The notes: a model not told the origin generated them from the sequence alone. Shown: positions 48,717-58,506, numbered from the stretch's first letter. The stretch: 64,000 nt of DNA from UBA4742 sp963773335 (GCA_963773335.1 CAVZAT010000006.1:124001-188000); one strand, 5' to 3'. Numbers and translations are program-made.

Positions 48717-49892
48717 TCAGAGGACAAGGCGCGTGTAGGCGCGTCGGACGTGGAAGACCGACAGGAAGAGCCCGAACGACAGCAGTTGCAGGCCGGTGGC
48801 ACCCATGGCCGCGGCCTCCACCAGGTGCTGGGTGTTGGAGAACCGGCCGTGCCCGCTCGCCAGCCAGCCCACGATGATCACCGCCAGCCAGACGGCACCA
48901 AGCAATGAGAGGACCATACCGGCGAATGCGAATCCCAGCCGCACGTCGCGCCGGCCCAGTTGCAGCAGCCAGCGGCTGGCCGGAGCGCCCATCTCGATGC
49001 GGTAGTGACTGGCCCCGATGCCCAGGATGATGAGCTGGTTCGCCGAGATCACGCCCAGTAGAGCGACGATCAGGGTGTTGGTGGTGAGCCCAACCTGGCC
49101 CACCACCAGCGGGCCGCCACTGAGGGCGATGGCCGCGGTGAGCGAGGTCACCAGCAGGATGAGCCCGGGCACGACGAAGGTGGCCACGGGCCGGTAGAGC
49201 ACGACCATGCCCAGCATGCGGACCAGGATGCGCATGCCGTCGCGGACCGGCTTGAGCTTCTTCTCGCCCAGCCGGGGCTGGTAGTCGATGGGCACGGTGG
49301 CCACCCGCATGCCGGTGTGGCGGGCGTGGACGGCCAACTCGATCTCGACATCGAAGCCGTCGGAACGCACGTCGAGTCCCAGGAAGGACGAGCGGCGGAT
49401 GGAGTACAGCCCGCTCATGTGGTCGTAGCCCTCGATGCTGTGGAAGGCGTTGAGCAGGCGATCGAAGGCCCGGTTCCCGAGCCGGTTCACTGCGGGGATG
49501 TGCTCGGAGGTGTGAGATCGGGTAGCCCGCACCAGGTCGTGATCAGCCATGGCGGCCACCATCTCGGGGATCGCCTCGACCGGATAGGTGGCATCGGCGT
49601 CGATGAACACCAGCACGTCGGAGGTGGCGGCCTCGGCGCCGGTCTTCATGGCTGCGCCCTTGCCCGCGTTCTGGTGGTGGCTGATGACCCGGCAGTGGTG
49701 GGCTGCGGCCAGTTCCCGGGTGCGGTCAGTGGACCCGTCGTCGACGACCACGATCTCGTAGGTCGGGCCGAGATGGCGCTCGAGATCGTCGAGCACCGCG
49801 TCGATCCCGGCCTCCTCGTTGTAGGCCGGCACCACCACGCTGGCCTCGTACAACTCAGAGGAGACGACACTGACAACGCCTGATCCCGACAC
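48717..49892 (-). CDS. Dolichyl/polyprenyl-phosphate mannose-type glycosyltransferase with C-terminal membrane domain
   Basis: 391 aa, intact. GT2 catalytic domain: ASVVVPAYNEEAGIDAVLDDLE, VVDDGSTDRTRELA, NAGKGAAMKTGAEAA and FIDADATYPVEAIPEM with the metal-binding DAD. After residue 235 there are about four membrane helices (VATFVVPGLILLVTSLTAA, LIVALLGVISANQLIIL, LGFAFAGMVLSLLGAVW, LQLLSFGLFLSVFHV). It probably loads a sugar onto a polyprenyl phosphate for export. GTG start at 49892. Confidence 0.85.
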   Translation of the reverse strand: MSGSGVVSVVSSELYEASVVVPAYNEEAGIDAVLDDLERHLGPTYEIVVVDDGSTDRTRELAAAHHCRVISHHQNAGKGAAMKTGAEAATSDVLVFIDADATYPVEAIPEMVAAMADHDLVRATRSHTSEHIPAVNRLGNRAFDRLLNAFHSIEGYDHMSGLYSIRRSSFLGLDVRSDGFDVEIELAVHARHTGMRVATVPIDYQPRLGEKKLKPVRDGMRILVRMLGMVVLYRPVATFVVPGLILLVTSLTAAIALSGGPLVVGQVGLTTNTLIVALLGVISANQLIILGIGASHYRIEMGAPASRWLLQLGRRDVRLGFAFAGMVLSLLGAVWLAVIIVGWLASGHGRFSNTQHLVEAAAMGATGLQLLSFGLFLSVFHVRRAYTRLVL

Positions 49893-50255
49893 GAGCGCGA
49901 CTCTACCGGGCCGTCTGGTGCCACCGTGTGACGCGGCCCGCTCGGCCAGTCGGCCCGGGCCGGGGTGCTCACCGGCGGGTCGCTTCCGTCCGGAGCTCGA
50001 TCTCACTGGCTTGTCGAGACCATGCTCGTCATCGCGTACCGGCTCACGGCCAGGGTCCCGGTCGAGGTCCCCGACGTGGTGGTGACCTACCGGGCGGACG
50101 GACCTGGACCGCGGCGTTGCACCAACACGTCTGCTTCTGGCCTCCCGGCGTGCCGACCGCGGTTCCCGGCGACCCAACCGCGGGCTGTCCCGGCGCCTGA
50201 GTTGAGGTTGGAGCGCCCGCTCAGGTGGCGACCGTGCGGTTGCAGGTGGGACAGG
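49893..50255. other. Gap with a coding-like fragment
   Basis: 363 nt upstream of the GT2 gene and downstream of the antiporter. On the plus strand 49965-50120 reads LVETMLVIAYRLTARVPVEVPDVVVTYRADGP with strong GC3 bias but no family, start site or sensible end. It may be a remnant. On the minus strand, just after the antiporter stop, another frame gives CPTCNRTVAT; this is likely chance. Confidence 0.3.
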
Positions 50256-51536
50256 TCACTCGTCGCCTTGTGGCGGGGGCTCGTCGGGTTCGTCGGGCAG
50301 GTCGGGGGCCAGGCGCGCCTCGGCGTCGAACTGGATCGGGGTCTCTCTCAGCCCGAGCAGTCGGGCCACCGGCGCGGCCGACAGGCCGTAGACGGTGACC
50401 GTGGCCACGATGACCACGAACGTCGTCGGGAGCAACTTGTCGGCGCCAGCGACGCCGGCCGCGGCCAGGGGCGCGCCGAAGGTGGCGGCAGTTGACGCGG
50501 CCACGATCCCCCTCGGGTCCATCCAGCCCACGAAGGCGCGCTCCCGCCACGAGAGCGAGGTCCGCCAGGTGGAGATGCCGGCCACCAGGGGACGCACGAC
50601 CAGCACCAGCCCGGCCACCAGGGCCAGAGCCGGCCACACCACCCGAGCGACCGACTGGGTGGTCACCGTGGCGGAGATGGAGATGAACAGCACACCGATG
50701 ACGAGCTGCACGATGGTCTTGAAGAACGGGCGGTCGGCCGGCAGGTCGATGCCCGGGAGGTTGGCCAGGGCCACGCCCATCACGATGGCGGCGATGAGGC
50801 CGGTGTCGTCGCGCCACGCGTCGCACAGGGCGGCGGTGCCTATCACGACGGCCACGATGGCCTCTGTGGCCAGCACCCCCGAGAGTCGCAGCCGGCTCAG
50901 GAGCAGCCAGAGCACCGCCGTACCCATGACCCCGCCGAGGGCACCGACGCCGAGGCTGCGCAGGAAGGCCAGGGCCGCCTCACCCTGGCCGGGCTGCACG
51001 TGGTTGACCAGGGCTTGGAAGACCAGCGCCCCGATGATGGCGCCGAGGGGATCGATGGTGGTTCCCTCCCAGCCCAGGATCAGCGAAACCCGTCGCCCGG
51101 GCCTGGACACCTCGAGCAAGGGCGCCACCACCGTGGGGCCCGACACGATGACGATTGCTCCCAGCATGAGGGCGGCGCGCGCCCGACAAGCCCAGCAGCG
51201 GCCAGGCCATGAGGGCTGCGCCGGCCCAGGTGACGGGGATGCCGAACCCGAGTAGCCGACGCACGACGCGGGCCGGCTGTGGCCCTCGAGCTCACGCACC
51301 TGGAGATCCAGGCCTCCGTCGAAGAGGATCACCGCCACGGCCAGTGCCACCAGCGGCGAGAAGGCCGCCCCCAAGCTCTTCTCGGGGTCGACGGCGGAGA
51401 CGTAGTGGCCGGCTATGAAGCCGACCGGGAGCAGGACCACGATGGCGGGCAGCCGGAGGCGGGTGGCCAGGATCTGGCTGGCCACCGCCAGCAGGATCGT
51501 GAGGCCGAAGCCGACGAACAGGTCGCTCGAGGTCAC
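50256..51536 (-). CDS. Cation:proton antiporter (CPA family)
   Basis: 426 aa with 11-13 membrane helices. LRLPAIVVLLPVGFIAGHYVS, ILFDGGLDL, the ion-binding EGTTIDPLGAIIGAL and GWMDPRGIVAASTAATF are typical of NhaP/KefB-like CPA antiporters. A compensating indel pair (about 51265 and 51185) scrambles residues 88-118; in the other frame this reads LLGFGIPVTWAGAALMAWPLLG, the expected helix. Acidic C-terminal tail. GTG start at 51536. Ion specificity cannot be told. Confidence 0.87.
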   Translation of the reverse strand: MTSSDLFVGFGLTILLAVASQILATRLRLPAIVVLLPVGFIAGHYVSAVDPEKSLGAAFSPLVALAVAVILFDGGLDLQVRELEGHSRPASCVGYSGSASPSPGPAQPSWPGRCWACRARAALMLGAIVIVSGPTVVAPLLEVSRPGRRVSLILGWEGTTIDPLGAIIGALVFQALVNHVQPGQGEAALAFLRSLGVGALGGVMGTAVLWLLLSRLRLSGVLATEAIVAVVIGTAALCDAWRDDTGLIAAIVMGVALANLPGIDLPADRPFFKTIVQLVIGVLFISISATVTTQSVARVVWPALALVAGLVLVVRPLVAGISTWRTSLSWRERAFVGWMDPRGIVAASTAATFGAPLAAAGVAGADKLLPTTFVVIVATVTVYGLSAAPVARLLGLRETPIQFDAEARLAPDLPDEPDEPPPQGDE

Positions 51537-51786
51537 CGAGGGGGGTGCGCCGCGTCGGCCCGCTCACCGCCGCCAGCTGCTCACCGGCCGGGGATGGCTC
51601 GGATCGGGAACCTCGGCCGCAACGGCGAAGGTCGAGACCGCTCCCGGACGTTGTGGCCGAACGTGCCGCAACGGCTCTCGTGCACGTCGAGGTTCATGGG
51701 CGCGGTGAGCGCAGACGCTCATGCACACGTAGTAGCACACGCCGCCCGGGTCTCAGCCGCCGTTGCCGCGTCGGATCTTGCGGCGG

Positions 51787-51804
51787 ATCTGACGGTGCGT
51801 CAGG
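51787..51804. promoter_or_regulatory. TGACG-N3-CGTCA operator, site 5
   Basis: ATCTGACG-GTG-CGTCAGG with core 51790-51802, ending 22 nt before the ATG of the acyl-CoA dehydrogenase at 51827. The remainder of the 290-nt gap to the antiporter start contains no supported gene. Confidence 0.6.
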
Positions 51805-51826
51805 CTCTTGGCCCGATGGAGACCGC

Positions 51827-52992
51827 ATGGATCTGACCGACGCCGAACCCGAGGGCGCCTTTCGGGCTGAGTGCCGGGCCTGGCTGGAGGCGAACGTGCC
51901 GGCCGATCCGCTGCCGTCGGGCGACACCGCCGAAGGCTTCGCCCTCCACCTCGACTGGGAGCGCCGGCTCTTCGCCGATCGCTGGTCAGTGGTGTCGTGG
52001 CCCGAGGCCTACGGCGGCCGTGAGGCGACCTTGTGGGAGTGGCTGATCTTCGAAGAGGAGTACTACCGGGCCGGCGCGCCCCAGCGCGTCACCCAGAACG
52101 GCATCTTCCTGCTGGCCCCCACCATCTTCGAGTTCGGCACCCCCGAGCAGCGCGATCGCCTGCTGCCCCGCATGGCCGCGGCCCAGGACCTGTGGTGTCA
52201 GGGCTGGAGCGAGCCCGATGCCGGCAGTGACCTGGCCGGGATCAAGAGCCGGGCCCAGCGCGACGAGCGAGCCGGCGGCTGGCGCATCACCGGGCAGAAG
52301 ACGTGGACCACCCGGGGCGCGTTCTGCACGCACCTGTTCGGCTTGTTCCGCACCGACCCGGAGGCCGAGCGCCACCACGGGATGACCTACCTGCTCGTGC
52401 CCCTCGACGCCGAGGGCGTCAGCGTGCGCGGCGTCGGGCGCCTCGATGGCGACGAAGGCTTCGCCGAGGTGTTCTTCGAGGACGTGTTCGTGCCCGACGC
52501 CGATGTGTTGGGCGGCGTGAACCAGGGGTGGAGCGTGGCGATGGCCACCACCGGCTCGGAGCGTGGGCTCACGCTGCGCAGCCCCGGGCGCTTCACCGCC
52601 GCCTGCGACCGTCTGATTGACCTCTACCGACGCACCGGCGCCGCCGCGCCGGCATCGGTTCGCGATCAGGTGGCCCAGGCCTGGATGGATGCCCAGGCGT
52701 ACCGGCTCTACACGCTGCGCGACGTCACCGACCTGACCGACGGGCGCGCCCCGGGGCGCGCTCGAGCCTGAACAAGGTGTGGTGGTCCGAGCTCGACGTC
52801 CGCCTGCACGAGACCGCCCTCGAGCTGCTCGGTCCGGTGGCCGAGCTCGAGGCGGAAGCGCCCCTGGCCGTCGACCGAGGCGCATGGATGAAGGGCTACC
52901 AGTTCTCGCTGTCGGGGCCGATCTACGCCGGCACCAATGAGATCCAGCGCAACGTGATCGCCGAGCGCGTCCTCGGCCTGCCTCGCCGGTAG
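51827..52992 (+). CDS. Acyl-CoA dehydrogenase, first subunit of a FadE pair (frameshifted near end)
   Basis: About 388 aa. MDLTDAEPEGAFRAECRAWLEANV, WCQGWSEPDAGSDLAGIKSRA, WRITGQKTWTTRGAFCTHLFGL, FFEDVFVPDADVLGGVNQGW and YAGTNEIQRNVIAERVLGLP. The usual catalytic Glu in the last motif (YEGT) is Ala, as in FadE subunits of alpha2beta2 dehydrogenases. One indel near 52763 precedes SSLNKVWWSELDVRLHE. Followed after 33 nt by a second, shorter acyl-CoA dehydrogenase and a FadA6-like thiolase; controlled by operator site 5. Confidence 0.87.
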
Positions 52993-53025
52993 CCGCGGAC
53001 AGACTGGGATCGGGGACCTCGAACC

Positions 53026-54099
53026 ATGCGATTCGCCTTCAGCGACGACCAGCTGCTGTTCCGCGACACGGTGCGCGACCTGTTGGCCAAGGAGTGCCAG
53101 CCCGAGCAGGTGCGGTTCGCCTGGGTGGACGACGACGGCCGGTTGGTGGAGGTGTGGGAGGCCCTGGCCGAGATGGGCGTGCTCGGGGTGCAGGTCCCCG
53201 AGGCCCACGGGGGGCTTGGCCTCGACGAGATCGATCTGGTGTTGCTGCTGGAGGAGACCGGGCGGGTGGCGCTTCCCGATCCGATCGTCGAGACCGCGGC
53301 GGTGGCGGCCCCGCTGTTGGCCGAGGCTGTTGGCCGAGGCCGGCCGGCGGAGCCGACGACGACGGTCGGCGGCGCGTCGCTGGCGGACTGGTTGGCGCGC
53401 GTCGCCGGTGGCCAGGCGGTGGTCGCCGTCGCGCTCGACGATTCACCCCTGGTGTCCCACGGGGCCGACGCCGACCTGCTGCTGGCCCGGCGGGCGGACC
53501 GGTTGGTGGCCGTCCCGGGTGGGCTCGTCGAGGGCGTGGCCCAGGCCTCGGTGGACGGTGCTCGCACCCTGGCCGCGGTGAGCTGGTCGCCGGCCGACGA
53601 GGTCGTGCTGGCCGAGCCGGGCGTGGCCCAGGCCCTGATCGAACGCGCCCTGGACCGGGCCGCGCTCGGCACCGCCGCCCAGCTGCTGGGGCTGGGCCAG
53701 CGGCTGCTCGACCTGACTGTGGGCTACGTCAAGGAGCGCACGCAGTTCGGGGTGCCCATCGGTTCGTTCCAGGCCGTCAAGCACCACCTGGCCGACGCCC
53801 TGTTGGCTCTGGAGTTCGCCCGGCCCGTCGTGTACGGAGCGGCCTGGTCGTTGGCCACCGACCAGGCCGATGCCAGCCGCTGCGCCTCCCACGCCAAAGC
53901 GGCGGCCAGCGACGCGGCGCGCCGGGTCGGGCGCCACGCCCTGCAGTGCCACGGGGCCATCGGCTACACGGTCGAGTACGACCTGCACCTGTACCTCAAG
54001 CGGGTGTGGGCGCTGAGCGAGGCGTTCGGCAATGCCGCGGTCCACCGGGCCAAGGTCGCCGAGTCCTTGCTCGGTCCTGCGCGTTCGTCGTTAGCCTGA
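53026..54099 (+). CDS. Acyl-CoA dehydrogenase, second subunit of the FadE pair
   Basis: 357 aa, intact. FAFSDDQLLFRDTVRDLLAKECQPEQ, GVLGVQVPEAHGGLGLDEIDLVLLLEETG, TVGYVKERTQFGVPIGSFQAVKHHLADAL and RHALQCHGAIGYTVEYDLHLYLKR are diagnostic. The middle domain is reduced. Adjacent acyl-CoA dehydrogenase genes of unequal type form heterotetramers in mycobacterial cholesterol degradation (for example FadE28-FadE29); the same is inferred here. Confidence 0.9.
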   Translation: MRFAFSDDQLLFRDTVRDLLAKECQPEQVRFAWVDDDGRLVEVWEALAEMGVLGVQVPEAHGGLGLDEIDLVLLLEETGRVALPDPIVETAAVAAPLLAEAVGRGRPAEPTTTVGGASLADWLARVAGGQAVVAVALDDSPLVSHGADADLLLARRADRLVAVPGGLVEGVAQASVDGARTLAAVSWSPADEVVLAEPGVAQALIERALDRAALGTAAQLLGLGQRLLDLTVGYVKERTQFGVPIGSFQAVKHHLADALLALEFARPVVYGAAWSLATDQADASRCASHAKAAASDAARRVGRHALQCHGAIGYTVEYDLHLYLKRVWALSEAFGNAAVHRAKVAESLLGPARSSLA

Positions 54100-54151
54100 G
54101 ATCCGATCCCGAGCCCCGGTCGCGTCCGGGGCGAACCCCCAGGAGCGACCC

Positions 54152-55303
54152 ATGCCCGAGGCCTACATCATCGATGCGGTGCGCACCCCGGTGGGGCGGC
54201 GCGGCGGCGGCCTGAGCGCCGTCCACCCGGCCGACCTGGGCGCCTTCCCGCTCACGCAGCTGTTCGAGCGGGTCGACGTCGATCCGGCCGCGGTCGACGA
54301 CGTCATCTTCGGGTGCCTCGACACCATCGGTCCCCAGGCCGGCGACATCGCCCGCACCTGTTGGTTGGCCGCCGGGCTCCCCGAGGAGGTGCCGGGCACC
54401 ACGGTCGACCGCCAGTGCGGCTCGTCCCAGCAGGCGGTGCACTTCGCTGCGCAAGGCGTGATGAGCGGCACCACCGACCTGGTGGTGGCGGGTGGGGTGC
54501 AGAACATGAGCGCCATCCCCATCTCGTCGGCCATGACCGTGGCCGAGCCCTTCGGCTTCAGCGATCCCTTCAGCGGATCGAAGGGGTGGCAGGCGCGCTA
54601 CGGCGACCAGGAGATCAGCCAGTTCCGCGGCGCCGACCTCATCGCCGAGAAGTGGGGCATCACCCGGGAGGAGATGGAGGTCTTCGCCCTGGAGAGCCAT
54701 CGTCGCGCCGCGCAAGCCACCGACGAGGGTCGCTTCGAGCGCGAGATCGTGCCCTTCGAAGGGGTCACCGTGGACGAAGGGTTCCGCCGCGACACCAGCC
54801 TGGAGAAGATGGCCAGCCTCAAGACACTGCGTCCCGACGGTCGCGTCACCGCCGCGGTGTCCAGCCAGATCAGCGACGCCGGCGCGGCCATGCTCATCGC
54901 CAGCCAGGCCGCGGTCGACGCCCACGGGCTCAACCCGCGGGCACGCATCCATCACCTGAGCGTGCGCGGCGGCGACCCCGTGTTCATGCTGTCGGCGCCC
55001 ATTCCGGCCACGGCCTACGCGCTCGAGCGCGCCGGCATGACCCTCGACCAGATCGATCTGGTGGAGATCAACGAGGCGTTCGCATCGGTGGTGCTTGCCT
55101 GGCAGCGCGAGACCGGCGCCGATCTGGCCAAGGTCAACGTGAACGGCGGGGCCATCGCCCTGGGCCATCCCCTGGGCGCCACGGGTGTGCGGCTCATGAC
55201 CACCCTGTTGAACGAGCTGGAGCGCACCGGCGGTCGTTACGGCCTCCAGGTCATGTGCGAGGGCGGCGGTCAGGCCAACGTCACCATCATCGAGCGGCTC
55301 TGA
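54152..55303 (+). CDS. fadA6: FadA6-like steroid 3-ketoacyl-CoA thiolase
   Basis: 383 aa, intact. Cleaves a 3-ketoacyl-CoA with CoA. Nucleophile in VDRQCGSSQQAVHFAAQG, the EINEAFASV and NGGAIALGHPLGATG blocks, and the second Cys in MCEGGGQAN. MPEAYIIDAVRTPVGRRGG and GDQEISQFRGADLIAEKW match FadA6 (Rv3556c) as I remember it; that gene belongs to the KstR2 steroid-ring regulon in M. tuberculosis. Third gene behind operator site 5. The general thiolase assignment is firm, the FadA6 orthology moderate. Confidence 0.88.
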   Translation: MPEAYIIDAVRTPVGRRGGGLSAVHPADLGAFPLTQLFERVDVDPAAVDDVIFGCLDTIGPQAGDIARTCWLAAGLPEEVPGTTVDRQCGSSQQAVHFAAQGVMSGTTDLVVAGGVQNMSAIPISSAMTVAEPFGFSDPFSGSKGWQARYGDQEISQFRGADLIAEKWGITREEMEVFALESHRRAAQATDEGRFEREIVPFEGVTVDEGFRRDTSLEKMASLKTLRPDGRVTAAVSSQISDAGAAMLIASQAAVDAHGLNPRARIHHLSVRGGDPVFMLSAPIPATAYALERAGMTLDQIDLVEINEAFASVVLAWQRETGADLAKVNVNGGAIALGHPLGATGVRLMTTLLNELERTGGRYGLQVMCEGGGQANVTIIERL

Positions 55304-55618
55304 CCGCTGGGGGCCTTCCAGGTCGCGGTCGCGCAGGTCCCCACCGAGAACCGTTCGTCGCGATCGACCAGGTCGCGGATGAACGCCTTGGTCTCGTCGT
55401 CATCGCGCCGCGCTCCCTGCCAGAGGCCGACATCGTTCGCCCCCACGTAGAGAACGCGGGTCTGGTGTCGGAAGGCGTCCAGCTCGGGGAAGTCGAAGAT
55501 GCCGGGGGTCGGGTCGATCTGGGGGTACCAGCCCTGGATCACGGCCACGCGCAGCGTGGCTCCGGCGGTGCCAGCGAGGCGAGGGTGGCCCAATCCGTCA
55601 CGGCCACGGTCCGTTCAT
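55270..55618 (-). CDS. Hypothetical protein downstream of an LLM oxidoreductase (frameshifted)
   Basis: About 115 aa, starting with an ATG that overlaps the stop of the LLM gene (ATGA at 55615). An indel near 55585 joins MNGPVAVTDWATLASLAG to TLRVAVIQGWYPQIDPTPGIFDFPELDAFRHQTRVLYVGANDVGLWQG. The codon bias is coding-like and the hydrophilic end overlaps the 3' end of the convergent thiolase by 34 nt. No family recognised. Confidence 0.45.
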
Positions 55619-56448
55619 CGGATGAGCTCGGCCCAGTCGTCGAGGATGGGCAGGACCACGTCGGCCGTCGAGCTGGGGACCCGGAAGATGCATTCGGTCA
55701 CCCCGATGGAGGCGAAGTGCTCGAGCTTGCCCCGGTCGGGGATCGAGCCGAAGGGCACGATCTCGAGTGCAGCCGGGTCTCGTCCCGCCTCGCTCACCAC
55801 GCGACGCAGCTCGGGGATGGCGGCCGACAACCCGGTGCCGCCCACCGGCATCCACCCGTCGCCGTACTCGGCGATGTGGGCGAACAGCTTGGGTCCGGGC
55901 GCACCCCCCAGCAGCACCGGCACATGCCCGTGCACCGGCTTGGGCCAGGCCCAGCTGGGCGAGAGGTGGACGTGGGCGCCGTCGAAGGACGCGACCTCGT
56001 CGGTCCACAGCGCCTGCATGGTGAGGATCACTTCGCGGGCCACGTCGCGCCGCTCGGCCATGGTGACGCCGTGGTCGGCCAGCTCGTCCTGGTTCCAACC
56101 GAAGCCCACCCCCAGCACCGCCCGTCCACCCGACAGGTGGTCGAGGGTGGCCACCGCCTTGGCCGTGACGATGGGCTCGCGCTGAGCGGGCAGGGCGATG
56201 CCGGTCCCCAGACGGATGCGTTCGGTGACCGACGCGGCCGCCGCCAGCGCCACGAAGGGGTCCAACGTGCGGCGGTACTCCTCGGGCAGCTCGGCGTCGC
56301 CGGTGGGTGGAGGGGTCAGCCGGCTGATCGGGATGTGGGTGTGCTCGGGGAGGTACAGCGAATCGAAGCCCCGGGCCTCGACCTCGCGCGCCAGGGCGGC
56401 GATGTCCATGGTCTGGTCGGTGGCGAAGATGGTGATGCCGTGACGCAT
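55615..56448 (-). CDS. LLM-class F420-dependent oxidoreductase
   Basis: 277 aa, intact luciferase-like TIM barrel. MRHGITIFATDQTMDIAALAREVEARGFDSLYLPEHTHIP, LDHLSGGRAVLGVGFGWNQDELADHGV and VPVLLGGAPGPKLFAHIAEYGDGWMP are typical of the F420-dependent subgroup known from mycobacteria. Probably a hydride-transfer redox step on a lipid or xenobiotic. F420 use is inferred from subgroup similarity. Divergent from the SDR gene at 56620. Confidence 0.85.
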   Translation of the reverse strand: MRHGITIFATDQTMDIAALAREVEARGFDSLYLPEHTHIPISRLTPPPTGDAELPEEYRRTLDPFVALAAAASVTERIRLGTGIALPAQREPIVTAKAVATLDHLSGGRAVLGVGFGWNQDELADHGVTMAERRDVAREVILTMQALWTDEVASFDGAHVHLSPSWAWPKPVHGHVPVLLGGAPGPKLFAHIAEYGDGWMPVGGTGLSAAIPELRRVVSEAGRDPAALEIVPFGSIPDRGKLEHFASIGVTECIFRVPSSTADVVLPILDDWAELIR

Positions 56449-56581
56449 GTGCTCACCCTAGGGGCCCCGCCGACGCGGGTTCCGCTGGCCGTGGGGCTGG
56501 CCTCCGAGCGCGACCGTCGACCCCAGAGGCTGCCGTCGCGCTCGCCCAGGCGGTGGTCAGCGACTGACCACCCTGCCGCTT

Positions 56582-56599
56582 CTTGACGGGTCGTCAGAT
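56582..56599. promoter_or_regulatory. TGACG-N3-CGTCA operator, site 6
   Basis: Core TGACG-GGT-CGTCA at 56584-56596, 23 nt before the SDR start codon at 56620, the same offset as for the acyl-CoA dehydrogenase at 51827. The divergent LLM gene starts 136 nt away. Confidence 0.6.
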
Positions 56600-56619
56600 C
56601 CGCGTGCCATGATCGCCCG

Positions 56620-57538
56620 ATGGACGCACCGACGGGCATCTGCGACGGACGAGTGGTGATCGTGACCGGGGCCGGCCGGGGCATCGGCCGGGGCCACGCC
56701 CTGGAGTTCGCCGCGCCAGGGCGCCAAGGTGGTGGTCAACGACCTGGGGGCCGAGAGCGACGGGCGGGGTGGCTCCAACGGTCCCGCCGGCGAGGTGGTC
56801 GAGGCCATCCGGGCCATGGGCGGCGAGGCGGTGGCCGATGGCGCGGACGTGGCCGACTGGGCCCAGGCCCAACAGCTGGTGGCGACCGCGGTGGAGGCGT
56901 TCGGGCGGCTCGACGTGGTGGTGAACAACGCCGGCTTCCTGCGTGACCGCATGCTGGCCAACACGTCGGAGGAGGAGTGGGATGCGGTGATCCGCGTCCA
57001 CCTCAAGGGCCACTTCGCGCCCACCCGACACGCGGTGGCCCACTGGCGCGAACGGTCCAAGGCCGGCGAGGCGGTCGAGGCCCGCATCATCAACACCAGC
57101 TCGGGAGCCGGGCTCATGGGCAGCGTCGGCCAGGGCAACTACTCGGCGGCCAAGGCCGGCATCGCCGCGCTCACCCTGGTCGAGTCAGCCGAGTTCGCCC
57201 GCTACGGAGTCACGGCCAACGCCATCGCTCCGGCGGCGCGGACGCGCATGACCGAGGCGGTGTTCGCGCAGACGATGGCCAAGCCCGACGACGACAGCTT
57301 CGACGCCATGGACCCCGACAACGTCGCGCCGCTGGTGGTGTGGCTGGGCTCGGTGCAGAGCGCGGACGTGACCGGACGGGTGTTCGAGATCGAGGGCGGC
57401 AAGATCGGGGTGTCCAACGGCTGGGCGCATGGTCCCACGTTCGACAAGGGGGCCCGATGGGCGCCCGAGGAGGTAGGTGCCGTGGTGCACGACCTGCTGG
57501 CCGAAGCGCCGACGCCGACGCCCGTCTACGGTGCGTGA
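56620..57538 (+). CDS. SDR-family hydroxyacyl-CoA dehydrogenase, Rv3548c-like (frameshifted)
   Basis: About 305 aa. VVIVTGAGRGIGRGHALEFA, VVNDLGAESDGRGGSNGPAGEVVEAIRAMGGEAV, DVVVNNAGFLRDRM, the catalytic GNYSAAKAGIAALTL and ANAIAPAARTRMTEAVF. The NDLG insert is typical of the HSD17B4-type N-terminal dehydrogenase. It closely resembles Rv3548c as I recall it, a KstR2-controlled steroid gene. One extra G near 56713 breaks the frame. Single gene with its own operator 23 nt upstream. Confidence 0.87.
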
Positions 57539-57568
57539 GCCGCGACGTTGGTCCGCACCCGACCGAAC

Positions 57569-58441
57569 TCAGAGGTAGAGGACCCGGTTGCGGATCGATC
57601 CGGCCAGATATCCCGTGTACCACCCGGCCTGACGCACGGCCAGGTCACGTTCGTCGGGGTCGAGCGGTGCCCTGACCGCGTGGAGCCCCAGCGCCGCCCA
57701 CGACCGGATCACCGTGCGGGGTGAGCGCCTGGGCATGCCCTTGTCGCTGTACCGGCCGTAGAGCCGGGTCGCAGTCCGACCCCAGCGGTGGTACTGACGG
57801 AAGCGGATCCAGCCCTGGGGCGAACCTCGCTTGAACATCACGGCGTCCGGCGCGTCGATGAAGGTCAATCCCGCCACCTGGGAGCGCCACGACAGCTCGA
57901 CGTCATGGGAGAACCGGAACGACTCGTCGAACCCGCCGACCCAGGCCAAGTCGTGTCGGCCGACGCCAAGGTTGGCCGAGTCGGCGAACGGCAGGAAGCC
58001 CCGAAGCGGCTGGCGGGGCTGGCCCGGTGGCAGGTCGTCGGAGTCGGGGGCGTCCTGGCCGAGGCGCAACGGGTAGATGCAACCGGCCACGATCGAGCCC
58101 GGCTTCCAGGCCGTGGCCAGCGTCTCGAGCCAGTCGCGATGTGCGATGTCATCACTGTCGCAGAACAGGAGCAGGCTGCCGCGCGCCGCCCGGCTACCCA
58201 TGTTCCGAGCGTGGCCGGCCCCGCGCCGCGTCGACGCCTCGACCACCTCGAGGTGGGCGAAGCGGTCGGTGTAGGACTCGGCTACGGCGACGGTGTCGTC
58301 GGTCGAGCCGTTGTCAGCCACGATGACCTCGAAGGCACGCTGGGTGCGCTGCGCGGCCAGGGCGTCGAGTTGGGCGCCAAGCTGCGTGGCGCGGTTGCGC
58401 ACCGGGATGATGACGCTGATCAGATCCGGGGCTGTGCTCAT
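57569..58441 (-). CDS. Family 2 glycosyltransferase
   Basis: 290 aa, intact. ISVIIPVRNRATQLGAQLDALAAQ, VIVADNGSTDDTVAVAESY, ARNMGSRAARGSLLLFCDSDDIAHRDWLE (DSDD metal motif), and WVGGFDESFRFSHDVELSWRSQ. No membrane helix; the C-terminal region is Arg-rich and amphipathic. Located between lipid genes without an obvious cell-wall cluster. Acceptor unknown. Confidence 0.83.
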   Translation of the reverse strand: MSTAPDLISVIIPVRNRATQLGAQLDALAAQRTQRAFEVIVADNGSTDDTVAVAESYTDRFAHLEVVEASTRRGAGHARNMGSRAARGSLLLFCDSDDIAHRDWLETLATAWKPGSIVAGCIYPLRLGQDAPDSDDLPPGQPRQPLRGFLPFADSANLGVGRHDLAWVGGFDESFRFSHDVELSWRSQVAGLTFIDAPDAVMFKRGSPQGWIRFRQYHRWGRTATRLYGRYSDKGMPRRSPRTVIRSWAALGLHAVRAPLDPDERDLAVRQAGWYTGYLAGSIRNRVLYL

Positions 58442-58506
58442 CGTGAGCGGGCCGCTTCCTGCTGCCCGGTGGGTCCTGTCGTGTGCCGCGGCCGAGCCTA
58501 GGTCAC

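Noticed and set aside
50221..50260. Zinc-binding tail CPTCNRTVAT on the antiporter
   Set aside because: It lies after the in-frame stop and needs a frame change; antiporters of this family normally end in a hydrophilic acidic tail as seen here.
54313..56586. 757-codon plus-strand frame over the FadA6-like and LLM genes
   Set aside because: It crosses two convergent intact genes and reads as Arg/His/Gly-rich shadow protein.
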